Assembly (NCBI GenBank): GCA_041402125.1
Contig: JAWKSY010000003.1
Location: 186,001 to 250,000 of the forward strand
DNA from: JAWKSY01 sp041402125
GTDB lineage: Bacteria > Planctomycetota > GCA-002687715 > DRQF01
Length of the DNA: 64,000 nt
Direction of reading: 5' to 3'
Under the pieces are notes generated by a model, which saw only the letters and a program-made list of their open reading frames with translations, searched no databases and was not told the DNA's origin. Within the stretch, counting starts at the first letter, position 1; each line of letters opens with the position of its first letter. A program made the position numbers and the translations under genes. Shown in pieces: positions 1-8,589 of the stretch.

Positions 1-1725
1 AAGAAGGTCGGCATCCGCGTGCACGCCTTCTCGATCGGCTTCGGCCCGCGCCTCTTCGGCTTCCGCCGCGGCGAGACCGACTACAAGGTCTGCCTCATCC
101 CGCTCGGCGGCTACGTGGGCATGGCCGGAGAGGCGCCCGGCGAGGGCTCGGGCGATCCGCGCGACTTCTCGAGCAAGACGATCGGACAGCGCGTCCTCGT
201 CGTCTCGGCCGGCGTCATCGCGAACGTGATCCTCGCCTTCGTGTTCTTCCCGCTGGCCTACAGCGTCGGCGTCCCCGAGAAGACCGCCGTCATCGGCGAC
301 GTCGTTCCCGGCGGCCCCGCCTGGGAGGCCGGCCTGCGCCGCGGCGACCGCTTCGTCCGCATCGACGACCGCAAGGTCCACGGTTTCTCGGACGTCCAGA
401 TGGACGTGGCCTTCGCGGACGAGGTCCTCGAGGCCGTCGTCGAGCGGAACGGAAGCGAGGTGCCGCTGCGCATCCGTCCCGTCTACCAGGAGGCGGCCGG
501 GCTCCGCACGATCGGCGTGAGCCCCGCCCTCGAACCCCACCCGCTCATCCCCGAGCCCGGCAAGCTCGGGATCGACGTCCCCGCGAACTCGAAGATCCTC
601 CGGATCGACGGCCGCGACGCGACCCGTCTCGAGGAGGAGCGTCTGCACCTGTCCTCGTCCTGGCCCGCCGCGAAGGGCACGAAACTCGCGCTCGAGATCG
701 AGACGCCGGGCGGCGAACGACGGACGGTCGAGGCCCCGGTCGAGATCGAGCCGGCGAAGGACGACGCGCCCTGGTCCATCGGCGTCGTGTTCGCCCAGCT
801 CCGCGTCGAGGAGGTGACGCCGGGAACCGCCGCGGCGGCGATCGGCCTCGCGAACGGCGACCGGATCCGGACCGTGGACGGCGCGCCGGTCGCCCACGAG
901 ATCGCGCTGCGGCGCGCGATCGCCGACGGAACGGGCGCGGAGCTCGCGCTCGGCGTCGTCGACGCCGGCGGGACCGCGCTCACGCGACGCGGCGCGGTGA
1001 GCGCGGCCGACCGGGCGGACTTCCTCGATGTCATCCTGCTCACCGGCACGCCCCGCATCGCGCGCGTCCAGCCCGGCAGCCCGGCCGAGGCGGCGGGCGT
1101 CGCGGCCGGCGACGAGCTCGTCCGCATCGTACGAACGCAGGCCGAGGGCGGCGCCGACGACACCGCCGACCTCGTCTCCGCCGTCCGCGACAGCGTGGCC
1201 CGCCTCGCGCTCGGTCTCGTCCGGAACGGCGCGGAGGTCGCGCTCGAGGTCACGCCGGCTCGCGCCGGACGCAACGTCACCCTCGAGAACCTCCGCGTCT
1301 ACCGCGAGCGTCTCGACGAGGTCCGAGCGGGCTTCCCCGAGTCACTCGTCCTCGGTTTCCGTCAGACCGCGAACCAGTTCGTGAAGATCATCCTCAGCTT
1401 CCGCGCCCTGCTCACCGGCAACGTCTCGGCGCGGAACATGGGCGGCATCCTCACGATCTCCTACGTGAGCTACACCTTCGTCGAGCAGGGCCTCGGGAAG
1501 ATGTTCTGGTTCATGGCCTTCCTGAGCCTGAACCTCGCCTTCCTGAACATCCTCCCGATCCCGGTCCTCGACGGCGGCCACCTCATGTTCCTGATCTTCG
1601 AGAAGATCAAGGGACGTCCGCTGTCGGAGCGCGCGATGGGGCTCGCGAACCTCGGCGGCTTCGTGCTGATCATCGGCCTGATGGTCTTCGTGACCTTCAA
1701 CGACGTCGTCCGCTTCTTCTTTTGA
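1..1725 (+). CDS. rseP: RseP-type site-2 intramembrane metalloprotease, 5' end cut by window edge
   Basis: The reading frame is open from base 1, so the N-terminus with the zinc-binding HExxH helix lies upstream of the window. What remains (574 residues) starts with the conserved stretch after that helix (FSIGFGPRLF, then LGGYVGMAGE). It has at least three PDZ-like modules (about residues 95-165, 265-330 and 345-420) and ends with the membrane part carrying the second metal-ligand motif, LDGGH, in NILPIPVLDGGHLMF. The family cleaves membrane-anchored regulators and remnant signal peptides inside the membrane. E. coli RseP has about 450 residues and two PDZ domains, so this protein is longer. 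The stop overlaps the TTG start of the next gene. Confidence 0.93.
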   Translation, partial: KKVGIRVHAFSIGFGPRLFGFRRGETDYKVCLIPLGGYVGMAGEAPGEGSGDPRDFSSKTIGQRVLVVSAGVIANVILAFVFFPLAYSVGVPEKTAVIGDVVPGGPAWEAGLRRGDRFVRIDDRKVHGFSDVQMDVAFADEVLEAVVERNGSEVPLRIRPVYQEAAGLRTIGVSPALEPHPLIPEPGKLGIDVPANSKILRIDGRDATRLEEERLHLSSSWPAAKGTKLALEIETPGGERRTVEAPVEIEPAKDDAPWSIGVVFAQLRVEEVTPGTAAAAIGLANGDRIRTVDGAPVAHEIALRRAIADGTGAELALGVVDAGGTALTRRGAVSAADRADFLDVILLTGTPRIARVQPGSPAEAAGVAAGDELVRIVRTQAEGGADDTADLVSAVRDSVARLALGLVRNGAEVALEVTPARAGRNVTLENLRVYRERLDEVRAGFPESLVLGFRQTANQFVKIILSFRALLTGNVSARNMGGILTISYVSYTFVEQGLGKMFWFMAFLSLNLAFLNILPIPVLDGGHLMFLIFEKIKGRPLSERAMGLANLGGFVLIIGLMVFVTFNDVVRFFF

Positions 1726-2615
1726 GCCGCACTCCGCACCAGGGAGGCGCGCGAGGATTCCTCGCGCTCCTCCGGCTCACCCGCTTCCCGAACGCCCTGA
1801 CGACGATCGCCGACCTCGCGGCCGGCGTCGCGGTCGGCATCGCCGCCGGCGGCCGGGCGCCCTCGTTCGGCGACGCGGTCCTCCAGTCGATCGGGCTCGT
1901 GACGCTCTACATGTTCGGCATGGGGCTGAATGACTGGGTCGATCGCGCGAAGGACGCCCGCCTCCACCCCACGCGTCCTCTCCCCTCCGGCGACCTCGGC
2001 GAGAATGCCGCGCTCGCGACGGTCATCGGCACGCTCGGATTCGGTCTCGCCGTCGGTCTGTCCCTCGGCGGGGCGTCGGCCGCCACGACCGTCGGACTCG
2101 TCCTCGCGATCCTCGCCTACGATCTCGCCGCTCGCGGACACGGCCCCTGGGGCGCCCTCGCGATGGGGAGCTGCCGCGCCCTCGCCATGGGCCTCGGCGT
2201 CACGCTCGCCGGCGCCCCGGCCTCGCTCGACGCCCTCGCCCCGCCGCTGGCCTACGGCGCCGCCGTCGCCGCGCTGACCTGGGTGAGCCTCTGGGAGGAT
2301 CGCCGGCCCTCGGCCGGTGAGCGTCGCGTCGGGCTCGCCGTCTTCGCGACGGCCTGGATCGCCACCGTGGCGACCTCGCCGCGCTTCGGGTTCGCGGCGC
2401 TCGCGGTGGCCCTGCTCGTCGTCCTCGTCACCGCGCCCGCGCGTCGGCACCCGCCGATCTGGGGGCTGGTGGTCCGGAACGCGGTCTTCGCGCTCCCGCT
2501 GCTCGACGCCGTCGTCGCCGCGGCGCACGAGGACCTCGGACGCGCCGGTCTCGCCGTCATCGCCTTCATCGCGGCGCGCCTGGCCGCGCGGACCATCGGG
2601 CGGCGCGGAAGCTAG
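1722..2615 (+). CDS. UbiA-family prenyltransferase (EboC/UbiA-like)
   Basis: Hydrophobic polytopic protein of 297 residues. The first Asp-rich prenyl-diphosphate/Mg site is seen as N70-D71-x-x-D74-x-x-x-D78, followed by RPLPSG, the usual UbiA context. The second region is YDLAARG (133-139), followed by MGSCRAL around 148-154, resembling the YDxxxK and MGxCR pattern of EboC-like proteins. It would transfer an isoprenoid chain to an aromatic or other acceptor in the membrane; the substrate cannot be told. The start is TTG, overlapping the rseP stop in TTGA, so the two are probably translated together. The 3' end overlaps the convergent nucleotidyltransferase gene by 50 bp. Confidence 0.8.
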   Translation: MSRTPHQGGARGFLALLRLTRFPNALTTIADLAAGVAVGIAAGGRAPSFGDAVLQSIGLVTLYMFGMGLNDWVDRAKDARLHPTRPLPSGDLGENAALATVIGTLGFGLAVGLSLGGASAATTVGLVLAILAYDLAARGHGPWGALAMGSCRALAMGLGVTLAGAPASLDALAPPLAYGAAVAALTWVSLWEDRRPSAGERRVGLAVFATAWIATVATSPRFGFAALAVALLVVLVTAPARRHPPIWGLVVRNAVFALPLLDAVVAAAHEDLGRAGLAVIAFIAARLAARTIGRRGS

Positions 2616-3906
2616 TCCGCGCTCGCGACCCGCGCGCGGACCAGTCGCGTGCCGCGTCGGCCGTCGCGACCCGCCCCTCGAGTTGCTCCACCCGCAGCCG
2701 TCGCAGCACCCGTCCCATCGACGGGCCTTTCGGCACGCCGAGCGCGGCCAGCTCGTTCCCGCGGAGGAGCGGCGCGGGCAGCGGCGCCGGCGCGATCGCG
2801 AGCCGCGGCACGACGCGGGAGGGGTCGGCGACCACCGCCTCGAGATCGCGGAAGGCGACGAGACGGTCGAGGTCCTCGCGCGCGGCGAGGAGAGCCCGAC
2901 GGGTCGCGCTCGGGCGCGCCGGGAACAGAAGACGATCACGGAGCGCGACGGGCGCCGCGCAGGCCGTCATGAGCTCCCGCGAGGAGCGCAGCCGCTCGAG
3001 GACCGCGACCGCGGCGCGCGCGCAGCGCGCCGGCGCGGCGGGTCGTGACGACTCACCCCGGGGATCGGCGACGAGGTCCTCCAGGAGGACCGCCCAGACC
3101 ATCGCGAGATCGGCCGGTCCCCGTCCCCGGGCGGCCAGGAGGCGGCGCGTCCGCTCGAGTGCGTTCAGGCCCCGGCCCTCGGGATCGAGCCGCGCGTCGC
3201 CGACGAGGGCGGCCTTCGCGGCGACCTCGGGGAGGACCACATCGAGCAGCGCGAGCTCCTCGAGGAGCCGGAGCGCACCGGCGGGATCCGCCTCCGACCA
3301 CATCCGCCCCAGCTCGCCCGACACGCGCTCGGCGCTCGGGTCGGCGGCATGGGCGGCGAGCTCCCGGATGGCCCCGGCCGTGTCGGGGTCGATCGCGAAG
3401 TCGAGCCGCGCCGCGAATCGGACCGCGCGCAGGATGCGGAGGCGGTCCTCGCCGAAGCGCTCCCGCGCGTCCCCGATCGTCCGGATGACGCGCCGTTCGA
3501 GATCGGCGACGCCGCCGACGTGATCGATCACCTCGTCGGTCGAGGGATCCTGGAGGAGGCCGTTGATCGTGAAGTCGCGCCGGCGGACGTCCTCGACCGC
3601 GGTGCTGAAGACGATCTCGTCGGGACGTCGACCGTCGCCGTAGGCGCCGTCGGTGCGGAAGGTCGCCACGTCGAAGGCGTCCTCGCCGTCGAGGACCACG
3701 ATGACGCCGAATGCCTTGCCCACCGCGAGCGTCCGGCGGAAGAGCCTCTGGACCTCCCCGGGGCGCGCCGAGGTGGCGATGTCGATGTCCTTCGGCGTGC
3801 GCCCGAGGAGGCGGTCGCGGACGCAACCGCCCGCGAAGTAGGCCTCGTGCCCGGCCTCGCCGAGCCGGCGGGCGATGCCGCGGGCCTTTTCCAGGACCTC
3901 GCTCAT
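2566..3906 (-). CDS. CCA-adding tRNA nucleotidyltransferase / poly(A) polymerase family
   Basis: Class II nucleotidyltransferase of 446 residues. The head domain has GGCVRD (26-31), the metal-binding D40-x-D42 in PKDIDIAT, the RRDFTINGL motif (109-117) and the EDRLRILRAVRFAARL neck motif (from about residue 153). These define the family that adds CCA to tRNA 3' ends or A-tails to RNA. The C-terminal half is weakly conserved and Ala/Arg rich, with no obvious HD domain, so CCA addition and polyadenylation cannot be separated from sequence alone. It is convergent with and overlaps the UbiA gene, and is transcribed away from the next plus-strand gene. Confidence 0.9.
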   Translation of the reverse strand: MSEVLEKARGIARRLGEAGHEAYFAGGCVRDRLLGRTPKDIDIATSARPGEVQRLFRRTLAVGKAFGVIVVLDGEDAFDVATFRTDGAYGDGRRPDEIVFSTAVEDVRRRDFTINGLLQDPSTDEVIDHVGGVADLERRVIRTIGDARERFGEDRLRILRAVRFAARLDFAIDPDTAGAIRELAAHAADPSAERVSGELGRMWSEADPAGALRLLEELALLDVVLPEVAAKAALVGDARLDPEGRGLNALERTRRLLAARGRGPADLAMVWAVLLEDLVADPRGESSRPAAPARCARAAVAVLERLRSSRELMTACAAPVALRDRLLFPARPSATRRALLAAREDLDRLVAFRDLEAVVADPSRVVPRLAIAPAPLPAPLLRGNELAALGVPKGPSMGRVLRRLRVEQLEGRVATADAARDWSARGSRARTSFRAARWSARPGAPR

Positions 3907-3961
3907 GCCGCGGCACTCCGCGCTCGACCCCGGGGTCCCGGGGCGTTAACGTCCGCAGACC

Positions 3962-4573
3962 ATGAACGGCGCTGCCTCGACATCGGGTCGCTTGCTCCTG
4001 GAGGCCGGGATCCTCGTCGCCTTCGCGGTCGCCGGGCTCTGCGCCTGGCTGCCCTCGCGTGCGAGCCGCGACATCATAGCCCGCGAGACCGGCGCCGTCC
4101 GCCTGCTGAGAGGACTCCAGGCCGCCCAGGACGACCACGCGGGGCGCCACGGTCGAGCCGGCTTCCTCGAGGCGCTCGTCGGCGAGAATCACATCGGTAT
4201 CGACCTCATCCCGGACGACGAGGATCGTCCCGCCGCGATCGCCCGGCACGAGGGCTACCTCGTCGCCGTCTTCCTCGCCGATCTGGAGGGGCGCGGTCGC
4301 GGCCGCGCCACCGACGACCCCATCCGAGAGGACTTCTGGATCGCCTACGCCTGGCCCGAACGATTCGGCGTCACCGGCCGTCGGATCTTCGTGGTCGACT
4401 CCAGCGGCTCGATCCGCTACTGGGAGAATTCGCTGGGAACCTTCGACGGTCCCGAGCGGATACCGTCCGCCCACCTGGCGCCGGCGCCCCCGGGCGTCGA
4501 CTACCCTCTCGACCGGCCCCGGCTGGGATTCCTGCGATCGGTGGAATGGACGGATGTCGACGGCTCCCGTTGA
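3962..4573 (+). CDS. Membrane-anchored hypothetical protein, DUF2950-like
   Basis: Protein of 203 residues with one N-terminal hydrophobic helix (about residues 12-30) and a short conserved core, FWIAYAWPERFGVTGRRIF around 123-141, then VDSSGSIRYWEN. The helix followed by a globular domain that opens with LRGLQAAQDDHA recalls pilin-like proteins, and the core recalls DUF2950; this is a weak resemblance. The last 20 bp overlap the start of the first GTPase gene, so it probably heads that operon. Function unknown. Confidence 0.7.
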   Translation: MNGAASTSGRLLLEAGILVAFAVAGLCAWLPSRASRDIIARETGAVRLLRGLQAAQDDHAGRHGRAGFLEALVGENHIGIDLIPDDEDRPAAIARHEGYLVAVFLADLEGRGRGRATDDPIREDFWIAYAWPERFGVTGRRIFVVDSSGSIRYWENSLGTFDGPERIPSAHLAPAPPGVDYPLDRPRLGFLRSVEWTDVDGSR

Positions 4574-6218
4574 AGACGCACTCGCCGCGACCCGGCGCCG
4601 CCTCGACGAGCTGGTGCGGCTCGCCGAGCTGGCCCGGCATCTCCCGGGCGAGGGGTCCGACCGTCGGCGCGAGGGTCTCCTCGAGGACGCCGCGGCGCTC
4701 CGTTTCTGGTTCGCGCGTCGCGCCGACCCCGGGCTCCCGAATCTCGTCGTGCTCTTCGGCGGCTCCGGAGTCGGAAAGAGCACCCTCTTCAACGCCCTGG
4801 TCGGCGGCGAACCCGCCTTCGTGTCGAGCGTCGAACGACCGGCGACCCGCGGCGCGCTCGTCGGCGGCGCCGCGGAAGCGATCGACCGCCTGCTGGAGCA
4901 GGACCTCTTCCCCACCTTCGAGTGCGGAGCCGCGCCGGAGCGCGAGGAGCGCACGCGCGGCGCCGAGGGGCGCCTGAGCTTCGTCGCCCGACCCGACTCC
5001 GCGGGAGGGCTCGTCGTCGACTGCCCCGACTTCGACACCCACATCGACGCCAACCGACACATCGCGGAGCGGCTGCTCTCCTGGGCCGATCGCGTCGTCT
5101 TCGTCACCTCGGTCGAACGCTACGCCGACCGCAGCGCGGCGCCCTACCTCGAGCGCATCCGTCGCGCGGGCTTCGATGCCCTCTTCGTCCTCACCAAGGT
5201 CGGCGAGGGCGAGGCCGAGCTTCCCGCGGCCTTCGCGCGGCAGCTCGGCGCCGATGAGGGTGGCGCCGCGCCCCGCGTCATCGCGATCGAGCGGGCCCGC
5301 GCGAGCGCTGGCGTCCGGACCGGCCTGACGGCGCTGCGGGCCGAGCTCGCGCGTCCGATCGACGCCGCAGGAGGCGAGCGACGACTGGCCGACCTTCTCC
5401 GGCGCTTCGATCGCGACCTGCGCGCGCCGCTCGCCGAGCGTGCGCGGCGCGACGTCGCGCTCGTCCGCTCGCTCGCCGAGGCCGGTCGCGGCGAGTCCGG
5501 CCTCGAGGTGCCGCCCGATCTCGAGAACCTGCGCCGCTTCGAGCTCGACACGAAGCCGCTCCTGAAGCTCGGACCGCGCCCCGCGCTGCGGCTCCTCCGC
5601 ACGCTCGTGGCGCGGCCCTCGCGCGAGGAGCGCCGCGAGCCCGCGGACGAGGCCCCTCCCGGCACGGATCGCGCCGCCATCGCCTCCGCCCTGCGGGATC
5701 AGGCCTGGCGCGTCCTCGAGCGCGTGCAGATCGAGACCCGGGATCGGCTCGACCGCTCCGACCACGCCGCGCTGCTCGGAAGCGACGATCTGGCCGCGGC
5801 CGAGCTCGACGCCGAGGCGCTCGACGCGCACCTCGCGCCCGTCGTCGAGGAGCTGAGCGAGTTCGCCGAACGCGCGCGCCGCCGGCACCTCGAGCGACGA
5901 CCCGGCACCGGACTCGCGGACCGGATGCGGCGGATCGTGCTCGACCGCGTCCTCCGCCTGCTCGGCCTGCTGCTCACCCTCCTCGTCGTGCCGGCCGTCG
6001 TGCACGAGGCCCTCGCGCGATTCGGCATGAAGGACTTCGTGAACGAGATCGAGGAGGTCCTGGCCCGGAGCCGGCGCCGCTTCCGCGAGATCCTCGACAC
6101 CCTCGTCGAGGAGCAGCGGCGCCGCTACGCGGATCTGATCCGCACCCGCGGCCCCGCGGCCGAGGACCTCGCGGCGCTCGACCGCGTCCTCGACGGATCG
6201 GGAGGGTCCGGCGCATGA
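4554..6218 (+). CDS. Dynamin-like GTPase, membrane-anchored, first of a tandem pair
   Basis: Protein of 554 residues with a GTPase domain: G1 P-loop GGSGVGKST (69-77), a likely G2 threonine in ERPATRG (about 94-100), G3 DCPDFD (about 156-161) and G4 LTKVGE, where TKxG replaces NKxD. A long charged helical region follows, with a hydrophobic segment near the C-terminus (LRLLGLLLTLLVVPAVV, about 470-487) that should insert in the membrane. This layout resembles bacterial dynamin-like and YjdA/Era-like membrane GTPases. It overlaps the gene before by 20 bp and the second GTPase by 4 bp (ATGA), so the two proteins probably work as a pair. The partner process is unknown. Confidence 0.8.
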   Translation: MSTAPVEDALAATRRRLDELVRLAELARHLPGEGSDRRREGLLEDAAALRFWFARRADPGLPNLVVLFGGSGVGKSTLFNALVGGEPAFVSSVERPATRGALVGGAAEAIDRLLEQDLFPTFECGAAPEREERTRGAEGRLSFVARPDSAGGLVVDCPDFDTHIDANRHIAERLLSWADRVVFVTSVERYADRSAAPYLERIRRAGFDALFVLTKVGEGEAELPAAFARQLGADEGGAAPRVIAIERARASAGVRTGLTALRAELARPIDAAGGERRLADLLRRFDRDLRAPLAERARRDVALVRSLAEAGRGESGLEVPPDLENLRRFELDTKPLLKLGPRPALRLLRTLVARPSREERREPADEAPPGTDRAAIASALRDQAWRVLERVQIETRDRLDRSDHAALLGSDDLAAAELDAEALDAHLAPVVEELSEFAERARRRHLERRPGTGLADRMRRIVLDRVLRLLGLLLTLLVVPAVVHEALARFGMKDFVNEIEEVLARSRRRFREILDTLVEEQRRRYADLIRTRGPAAEDLAALDRVLDGSGGSGA

Positions 6219-7975
6219 GTCTCTTCGAGGAGCTCCTGCGCTTCGACGCCGACCTCGCGACGCTCGAGGCGGACGCCGTCGTCCGCTACGGGCCGGAGGC
6301 CCGCGCCGCCCGGGCCGAGCATCCGGACTCGGGCGTCCCGGAAGACGTCCTCACCGTCGGTCTCGTCGGCGGCACCGGCGTCGGCAAGAGCACGATCGTC
6401 AACGCCCTCGCCGGCCTCGACGTCTCGCGCAGCTCGGCGCGCCGCCCCACCACGGATCGCGCGATCCCCTACGTCCATCGCGACCGCGCCGAACTGCTCG
6501 ATCGCATGGGATTCATCCGGGAGCACCTGAGCGAGGCCCGCACGCTGCACGACGTCGACGCGCTGCGCTCGCTCGTGCTCTTCGACCTTCCCGACATCGA
6601 CAGCATCGCAGAAGGTCACGGTCGCCTCGTGGAAGAGGCCATGCGGGGTCTCGATCTCGTCGTGTGGGTGACCTCGCTCACGAAGTACGGCGACCGTCTG
6701 CTGCTCGAGTGGATCGCCCGGCACGGCCGACACCTCGACCGCGACAACGCCGTCTTCGTGGTGAACAAGATCGACCAGATCGACGACGCCGATCCCGACG
6801 CCGCGGTGGCCACGCTCGAACGACGCTTCCGCGGCCTGGTCGCGGAGGCGCTGGGGTCGTCGGACGACGCCGGCGACGATCTCGCGGTCTTCCTCGTCGC
6901 CGCCCGGGACCGCGCCGGCGGGGGCGCCAACGACTTCCCCGCCTTCGCGCGCCACCTCTTCCGGGAGCGCGACGATCGGGAGCTGGCCCGGATCAAGTCC
7001 TCCAACCGCCTCGCCGACGCCGAGCGCCGTCTGATCCACCTCCGGGGGGCGCTCGATCTCGACCGTCGGACGGCGCGGATCGACGAGGAGGTCGCGGTGG
7101 CCCGCGAGGCGCTCACCCGGGAACTCGACGACCACCGCGTCTCGCGCGAGCTCGACCGCGTCCTCGAGACGAGTCCGGTCCCGGGGCGCCTCGCCGACCT
7201 CCACTACCGGAGGTCGCTCGCCGGCTGGCCCCTCCTCTCGCACCTGTCCTTCCTCGCCAGCCCCTTCCGCCGGCTCGTCGTGCTCCTGCGGCAGCTCCAC
7301 CGCCTCACCGGCCTCGAGGAGGCGGACCTGCGTCCCGAACGCGAGGAGGTGTCTCCGCTCATCGAGGCGCTCGAGGCGGTACAGCACGCGCGGAGGCGCC
7401 ACCGCAGCCGCCGCGCCTCGCTCGAGCTCGAGGCGGGATTCGCGGGGCGGGAACGCGAGGTCCTGCAGAAGGACCTGCAGCGCTTCCAGAACGAGTGCGA
7501 CCTCGCGCTCGAGGGCGCGCTGGACGAGGAGCGCCGGGTGGGCGCTCCCTCGGGCCGCATCCCCGCCTGGCGCCGCGCCGTGATCTGGGCGCCGCTCGCC
7601 TGGTTCCCCTTCCTCCAGCCGCTGGTCCTCGAACTCCTCGAGCCGGGCGACGGCTCCGCGTCGTTGCTCCGCCGGCTCGGCGCCCGCGTGGCCCAGATCG
7701 CCGGGGCGACCCACCTCCTGGTGTCGCTGCTCTTCGTGCTCCTCGTCTACCTCGGCGTGCTCCTCGTCCTGCGCGCCGCCGCCTTCGCCCGCGCGCGTCG
7801 CCAGTGCCGACGGCATCTCGAGTCGAGCTCCTGGCGGACCTTCGTCCAGCGTCGGCTCGAGCGACTGGCCCTCGAGGATCTCGACGCGGAGGCGGGACGG
7901 CTTCGGGCGGAGGCGGAGCGGCTCGACGACCTCGAGACGCGGCGTCGCGGACTGCAGGCGCGGATCGAGGGCTGA
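6215..7975 (+). CDS. Dynamin-like GTPase, membrane-anchored, second of a tandem pair
   Basis: Protein of 586 residues, same layout as its upstream neighbour but well diverged. G1 is GGTGVGKST (52-60), a likely G2 threonine lies in RRPTTDR, G3 is DLPDID and G4 is a canonical NKID in VVNKIDQIDD. The C-terminal half carries two hydrophobic segments, near 455-475 (WAPLAWFPFLQPLVLELL) and 505-528 (LLVSLLFVLLVYLGVLLVL), then a coiled-coil-like tail. The start overlaps the preceding stop in ATGA. The pair of unequal GTPases, one with TKxG and one with NKxD, recalls heteromeric bacterial dynamins; this is inference. Confidence 0.8.
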   Translation: MSLFEELLRFDADLATLEADAVVRYGPEARAARAEHPDSGVPEDVLTVGLVGGTGVGKSTIVNALAGLDVSRSSARRPTTDRAIPYVHRDRAELLDRMGFIREHLSEARTLHDVDALRSLVLFDLPDIDSIAEGHGRLVEEAMRGLDLVVWVTSLTKYGDRLLLEWIARHGRHLDRDNAVFVVNKIDQIDDADPDAAVATLERRFRGLVAEALGSSDDAGDDLAVFLVAARDRAGGGANDFPAFARHLFRERDDRELARIKSSNRLADAERRLIHLRGALDLDRRTARIDEEVAVAREALTRELDDHRVSRELDRVLETSPVPGRLADLHYRRSLAGWPLLSHLSFLASPFRRLVVLLRQLHRLTGLEEADLRPEREEVSPLIEALEAVQHARRRHRSRRASLELEAGFAGREREVLQKDLQRFQNECDLALEGALDEERRVGAPSGRIPAWRRAVIWAPLAWFPFLQPLVLELLEPGDGSASLLRRLGARVAQIAGATHLLVSLLFVLLVYLGVLLVLRAAAFARARRQCRRHLESSSWRTFVQRRLERLALEDLDAEAGRLRAEAERLDDLETRRRGLQARIEG

Positions 7976-8000
7976 CGACGCTCCGGCGCCCCCGGCCCGC

Positions 8001-8585
8001 TCAGTCGACGATGTGCTCCATCGCCTCGACGATGAGGTCGGCGAAGCCGACGATGCTCACGACGTTCACGAGCGACACGAGGAGCGCGAGCGTGACCACG
8101 ACGGGCACGCCGAAGCCCACCAGGGTTCCGACCAGCGCGATCAGGGCCGCCGTCACGACGACGTTGACGCCGATCGCCACGCTGATCGGCCGGCGCAGGC
8201 GCCCGAGCTTTTCCAGCGTGTCGGCGCGACGCCCCGTGCGCAGGTAGCCGTCCAGGTGGGCGCTCTCGAGTCGGAAGTAGAGGGCGTCCATGCGGGTGAG
8301 GATGCGCCAGGGCGCGCTGACCGTCCACACCAGCCAGACGCTGCGCTCGTCGACGTCCTCCCGCTCCGGACCGAGCCGGACCTCGAGGACGCAGGGGAGC
8401 GTCTCGATGCGGGACGAGAGGAGACGCGTGCCGACCGAAGGGCGACGCTCGAGGGCGAGGTCCGGGCCCGTGTCTCCCTCGTCCGACGAACGCGCCGCGT
8501 AGCCCTCGCCGAGGAAGTAGGCGCGCACGCCCTCGAGGATCGACTCCCGATCGCCGCCGGCGGAGATCCGTCGTTCGACCTTCAC
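8001..8585 (-). CDS. Hypothetical membrane protein with two C-terminal helices
   Basis: Protein of 194 residues starting at GTG, 4 nt after the stop of the HEAT-repeat gene, so probably in its operon. Residues 1-120 are soluble and charged; two hydrophobic helices follow, around 135-155 (VAIGVNVVVTAALIALVGTLVG) and 158-178. The short tail ends EAMEHIVD. No known family was recognised. It is convergent with the second GTPase gene (gap 25 bp). Confidence 0.7.
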   Translation of the reverse strand: MKVERRISAGGDRESILEGVRAYFLGEGYAARSSDEGDTGPDLALERRPSVGTRLLSSRIETLPCVLEVRLGPEREDVDERSVWLVWTVSAPWRILTRMDALYFRLESAHLDGYLRTGRRADTLEKLGRLRRPISVAIGVNVVVTAALIALVGTLVGFGVPVVVTLALLVSLVNVVSIVGFADLIVEAMEHIVD

Positions 8586-8589
8586 GCCT

